Source of the DNA: Methanoregulaceae archaeon | GTDB lineage: Archaea; Halobacteriota; Methanomicrobia; Methanomicrobiales; Methanospirillaceae | Length of the DNA: 18,806 nt | Direction of reading: 5' to 3' | Assembly: GCA_019695435.1 (NCBI GenBank) | Contig: JACTVF010000053.1 | Coordinates: 1 to 18,806 of the forward strand | In this document: in pieces, positions 15,625-18,806 of the stretch | Layout: each line of letters opens with the position of its first letter | Numbering within the stretch: the first letter of the stretch is position 1 | Translations under genes and position numbers: made by a program | Notes under the pieces: generated by a model | Database searches by the model: none | What the model saw: only the letters and a program-made list of their open reading frames with translations | Told to the model about the DNA's origin: nothing

Positions 15625-16392
15625 TTAATCAAAATTTGACCATAAGACAAACAATTCCTCATTATCTTTTAGGGTACAACCACGTTTTTTCTTTGTTTCG
15701 CAAATTTTATGCCATCCAGGACACCAATCAAATACCATTTTTACAATATCATCGTTTAATTCTAAAGGTTCCGTATTTGTTTTTTTATGATAATGTATAT
15801 GCATTCTGATTAAACCATGTGGTTTTAAAACCCTCTGTAATTCTTTTGCAGTTTTTAATAAATCATCTACATGATCAATAGCATTAACAGAAATTATCGC
15901 ATCAAAAAAACAATCTTCAACGGGAATATTTTCAGAATAGCCACATATAAATTTGACACGGTCATAATAATGTAAAGGATATCCTATTTTCAAATAGTCA
16001 CCCAATAAAGGGTCAAGACAGAATATCTCACAATTTTCAAATATAGAAGCACTGGGAATTGGACCCGAGCCAACATCTAGAACTTTTAAACCATCGAACG
16101 TGTGTACATCCAATAATAAGTCTTCGAGATATTTTCTATACTGATGAATTTTTGCCCAAGTTAATATTGCACTATGACTATGTGAATGAACAATTATCTT
16201 TTGATCTTCTTCAGGTGAAGGTTCATTATAATGAGAGGGAATTTTATTATCATACCATTTTTCATAAATATTTAACTCGTTTTTCCAGAAACCCAATTCA
16301 TAACTGTATTTCGAATCTTGAATTAAATGAAGAGAACTTCCCAATTTATGAATCACTGTTAATATTGAACAATAAAGTTCGTTTTGAATCAT
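15625..16392 (-). CDS. Class I SAM-dependent methyltransferase
   Basis: A 255-residue methyltransferase. Motif I is VLDVGSGP (104-111), which binds S-adenosylmethionine. An acidic residue follows at D127 (FCLDPLLG) to hold the ribose. The post-motif strand is DAIISVNAIDHVDD (164-177), and ELQRVLKPHGLIRMH (184-198) closes the fold. This is the Methyltransf_11-like arrangement. Residues 1-100 form a polar, aromatic-rich N-terminal extension with no recognised domain. GGTGA (16407-16403, minus) is a good ribosome binding site about 10 bases before the ATG. The gene is strongly AT-rich and sits between a GT2 and a GT11 gene, so methylation of a sugar in the surface glycan is a sensible guess. Confidence 0.9.
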   Translation of the reverse strand: MIQNELYCSILTVIHKLGSSLHLIQDSKYSYELGFWKNELNIYEKWYDNKIPSHYNEPSPEEDQKIIVHSHSHSAILTWAKIHQYRKYLEDLLLDVHTFDGLKVLDVGSGPIPSASIFENCEIFCLDPLLGDYLKIGYPLHYYDRVKFICGYSENIPVEDCFFDAIISVNAIDHVDDLLKTAKELQRVLKPHGLIRMHIHYHKKTNTEPLELNDDIVKMVFDWCPGWHKICETKKKRGCTLKDNEELFVLWSNFD

Positions 16393-16431
16393 TTTTTATC
16401 AATCACCATTGAAGTATTTGGTTTCTCTGAA

Positions 16432-17310
16432 TTATAGTTTAATCCATTCATTTGGAATTAGATCCTTACTGTCGAGTGACTTAGTATTAAACCACGATTT
16501 TGGCGCAATAACAATTTTATTATAATTGTTGTCTAACCACGCCCCCCACCAACTGAAAGAACTATTTGCAATTACATGATGTTTGCAATTGCTCATCAAT
16601 CGTAAATCTTCATAATCCATTTCCATTCTATTATGATTAATGAAACGAAGAGGCAAAGTGGTTTTAAGATTCTCCCTAGCCCATTGTATATCATCTGAAA
16701 ATACGAAGATATGGGGGTTTTCAATTTTTGACTCTATAAAATTTAATGCATGCATATAGTATTCAATTCCAAGGACCCCTAGAATTTCCTTAGCTATCGG
16801 GTTCGAAACATAATCCCCCCGTCGAATGTGTAGGCTAACAGAATTACACCCTCTGATCTCTTCAATTATCTCCCGATTAATCTTAGATGGGGGATTGACA
16901 AATGAAAACTCCTTTTTGATTATATCGGTAATTTCAGCAAAATATTTTTCACTCTGCCAATATCCTTCAAGATAGATATTATTCGGAAGAGCGATAATAT
17001 CCGGATCGAAATAAAAATTTCTCTCCTTTACATACCGAATGGTGGCGTTCTGGCGTATCACCGTTCTCAACGATCCTACCGGGTGTTTTATGTTCCAAGT
17101 TAGCGGTCGCCGAACACGATCGAGATCCATAGACAAGGCAACATTTGCCGTGATACTGAATACCGACAAATCACAATCCCGAAGTTTATCTTGACAGCAT
17201 TGTGTTGTATCCAGTTTTAACTCAGTGTTATGATGCACAGCAAGACTGCATCCCGCTGCGTACTGGAACATCTGATTGCCAAGGCCTCCGATAAGCTGAA
17301 CGATGATCAT
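16432..17310 (-). CDS. GT11-family alpha-1,2-fucosyltransferase-like protein
   Basis: A 292-residue glycosyltransferase of family GT11, which transfers L-fucose from GDP-fucose to galactose. The N-terminus IIVQLIGGLGNQMFQYAAG (2-20) is diagnostic of the family. The donor-site motif is HIRRGDYV (161-168), and the C-terminal motif is ANSSFSWWGAWL (248-259) followed by IVIAPKSWF. All three conserved blocks are present, so the enzyme is probably active. No GDP-fucose synthesis genes (gmd, fcl) lie in this window. No Shine-Dalgarno site is obvious before the ATG. AT-rich base use and neighbouring glycan genes suggest horizontal transfer. Fucose rather than another GDP-deoxyhexose is inferred from family, not proven. 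Confidence 0.93.
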   Translation of the reverse strand: MIIVQLIGGLGNQMFQYAAGCSLAVHHNTELKLDTTQCCQDKLRDCDLSVFSITANVALSMDLDRVRRPLTWNIKHPVGSLRTVIRQNATIRYVKERNFYFDPDIIALPNNIYLEGYWQSEKYFAEITDIIKKEFSFVNPPSKINREIIEEIRGCNSVSLHIRRGDYVSNPIAKEILGVLGIEYYMHALNFIESKIENPHIFVFSDDIQWARENLKTTLPLRFINHNRMEMDYEDLRLMSNCKHHVIANSSFSWWGAWLDNNYNKIVIAPKSWFNTKSLDSKDLIPNEWIKL

Positions 17311-17672
17311 AATTTTTTACAATACATTCCAGTCAGAAGATTGCATCTCACGTTTAGAATCTCTTTCGATCCTTAATAAGAACCCGATACCGGTTGTAGT
17401 CTCTATAATATCCTATATTTTGCAATTCTATCATCTCGTCCCCAAATATTCATCCTTTTCAAAATATTACAAAGCAAATCCTGATTTAAAGTGTTGTATG
17501 ATATATTCCATGATTTAACAAGAGTTAAGATCTCGGTATTAACAGGTTTCATATTTCTCATATAAGATGTGATCACTAAAATGCAACAAATTATGAGTAC
17601 CCAATTTAAATAATTTCTAAATGGGATGCCTGTGAATTCAGCCAACAAGTATTATGCCTTTCATAGTGCAAC
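17311..17672. other. AT-rich gap in the glycan cluster, possibly a decayed gene
   Basis: No convincing gene. The minus strand has an 81-codon ORF (17648-17403) that would have to start with TTG. It carries one hydrophobic segment (YLNWVLIICCILVITSYM) followed by a polar part (SWNISYNTLNQDLLCNILKR). The first ATG in this frame is near residue 30. It could be a remnant of another glycan gene or a short membrane protein; I would not call it. The other ORFs in this stretch look like chance. Confidence 0.4.
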
Positions 17673-18593
17673 TCACAATTTGTGTCGTTTTTGTATTAAA
17701 CGCTTAATAATCCTTGCGCCCGGCATTAAAATTCGATCCAAGGCTATTAAAAAAGGCATCCAGACAGGAACTGAGTTAATCCCAGATTCATGGATTTCCT
17801 TAACTGTTGTTACCTCATGTTTCAACAGGATACTCCATATAAAAAAGATATGAAAAAAATTAGGAATTACCGAATTGTCAATTTTAGTAAACAGGTAAAT
17901 CCATTCAAATAGTTCTACCTTTTTATTATTCTGACACCCCATGGTTACCTGTCCCGAAGCTCCATAGGTACAGCAAACTGCATTTTTGGGGATAAAGACA
18001 AACGCTGGATCCTCTTTAAGGATGCTGATGTAAAAATCAATATCAACAACCCATTTCAGATTTTTATCAAATAATTTATTCACTTTACGCCGGTAAATGG
18101 TTGCACTGGGGGCCCCAACAAAATTATTATTGGGAAATAAATTAATGGGATTTTTTCTTAAACGTCTTAATTCGCGTTCTGTTGGGCAATGTGTACGTAT
18201 AATATTGCGATTTGTATCACACACATTTGTGCAGGAGAAAGCAAAATTCACCTGAGGTGTCTCATCCAATGCCTTCACATATGCCTGCAAACTATCTTCT
18301 GTGGTAAACCAGTCATCGTGATGTAAAAATTTGATATATTCTCCGGAAGATTGAGCAATGGCCTCATTCCAATTATCCGGTGAGCCCCTGCGAACAGGAT
18401 TTTTAAAATATTTTATATCAAGTTTTGTTGAAAATTCATCCACTACAAATAAAATAGAATTATCCTCGGAATCATCTGTAATAACTACCTCAATATCCTT
18501 GTACGTCTGAGATGCAATTGAACCTAGTGCCTGTCTCAGATAATCTGGTTGATTATAGGTCGGAATAAGGATTGATACTTTCGGGGAAGTCAT
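17673..18593 (-). CDS. GT2-family glycosyltransferase
   Basis: A 306-residue GT-A glycosyltransferase. VSILIPTYNQPDYLRQAL (6-23) and VVITDDSEDNS (36-46) form the nucleotide-sugar half. GEYIKFLHHDDW (84-95) carries the DxD-equivalent metal site as HHDD at 91-94, a common variant in this family. The middle part (PNNNFVGAPSATIYRRK) matches the acceptor loop. The C-terminus has a hydrophobic stretch (NFFHIFFIWSILL, then MPFLIALDRILM) and a basic tail, suggesting membrane attachment. A minus-strand TATA box (18625-18616) lies about 27 bases before the ATG, predicting a leaderless message. It is thus probably the promoter-proximal gene of this AT-rich cluster. Sugar specificity is unknown. Confidence 0.92.
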   Translation of the reverse strand: MTSPKVSILIPTYNQPDYLRQALGSIASQTYKDIEVVITDDSEDNSILFVVDEFSTKLDIKYFKNPVRRGSPDNWNEAIAQSSGEYIKFLHHDDWFTTEDSLQAYVKALDETPQVNFAFSCTNVCDTNRNIIRTHCPTERELRRLRKNPINLFPNNNFVGAPSATIYRRKVNKLFDKNLKWVVDIDFYISILKEDPAFVFIPKNAVCCTYGASGQVTMGCQNNKKVELFEWIYLFTKIDNSVIPNFFHIFFIWSILLKHEVTTVKEIHESGINSVPVWMPFLIALDRILMPGARIIKRLIQKRHKL

Positions 18594-18615
18594 TTTTCAA
18601 ACTCTCTCATTAAAA

Positions 18616-18625
18616 CTTATAATAG
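18616..18625 (-). promoter_or_regulatory. TATA box for the minus-strand GT2 gene
   Basis: CTATTATAAG on the minus strand is centred about 27 bases upstream of the ATG at 18593, the usual archaeal distance. The transcript would begin at or next to the start codon. Confidence 0.5.
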
Positions 18626-18796
18626 AATATAATATTTCTCTTGCTTTTCGTGGACACAACAGGTAATGTCTCTCCACAACGCTGTAAAATCTGTACCTGC
18701 ATCCAGATGGATCACCTTAAATGGTGAAAATCTCCTTTCCGATAATTCAGCGGCACTGTTCAATGGGGTGCCCCATCTTCGAAACGATGGATAGAT
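18617..18796 (-). pseudogene. Possible 3' gene fragment at the right edge
   Basis: On the minus strand a 59-codon frame stays open from 18796 to a TAA at 18619-18617, with protein-like sequence (PSFRRWGTPLNSAAELSERR, later VIHLDAGTDFTALWRDI). It has no ATG. An in-frame TAA at 18799-18797 closes it upstream, so it does not simply continue from a gene outside the window. It may be the decayed tail of a glycan-cluster gene. I do not recognise the family. Confidence 0.3.
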
Positions 18797-18806
18797 TTAT
18801 TGCGAT

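Overview
The window looks like a chromosomal segment of a methanogenic archaeon, most likely order Methanomicrobiales. This is an inference from gene content. It has a topoisomerase VI pair (subunits B and A) beside an archaeal-type histidyl-tRNA synthetase, an archaeal NadM, a Ygr210/YchF-type GTPase with a TGS domain, TATA-box promoters with leaderless or nearly leaderless starts, and oligo-T terminators. I see no rRNA, tRNA, CRISPR array or complete insertion sequence.

Layout. Bases 240-1678 (minus) hold a two-gene unit with an ATGA overlap: a stand-alone pyruvate-kinase C-terminal-like protein followed by a six-helix membrane protein. Bases 1806-3476 (plus) hold the GTPase and a 106-residue helical protein with its own promoter. 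Bases 3480-4220 are mostly non-coding, with hairpins, a T10 tract and one possible 65-residue membrane protein. At 4221-5644 an unknown helical protein (minus) and a metallophosphoesterase (plus) diverge. At 5782-6136 there is a VapB-like antitoxin with a palindromic operator but no recognisable toxin; only two tiny ORFs follow it.

Bases 6179-8830 (minus) form a second unit: larB, nadM (ATGA overlap with larB), then a 429-residue coiled-coil protein. The larB-nadM pairing makes sense biochemically, because LarB consumes the pyridine dinucleotide that this adenylyltransferase family can make. Bases 8881-14321 (plus) hold a small membrane protein, hisS, top6B, top6A and a GT4 glycosyltransferase, closely packed from hisS onward with overlapping or nearly touching genes. 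top6B is broken: conserved sequence is missing and the frame shifts at about 11470, while top6A is intact.

From 14546 to the right edge all recognisable genes are on the minus strand and encode surface-glycan functions: a GT2 glycosyltransferase, a SAM methyltransferase, a GT11 alpha-1,2-fucosyltransferase-like protein and a second GT2. From about 15590 the DNA is visibly AT-rich compared with the GC-rich housekeeping part, so this looks like an acquired, variable polysaccharide or glycoprotein-glycan locus. It contains non-coding or degenerate stretches (17311-17672 and the right edge). I did not find a clearly new multi-gene system. The best leads are the larB-nadM operon, the damaged top6B, the operator-bearing orphan antitoxin and the structured intergenic region at 3500-3720.
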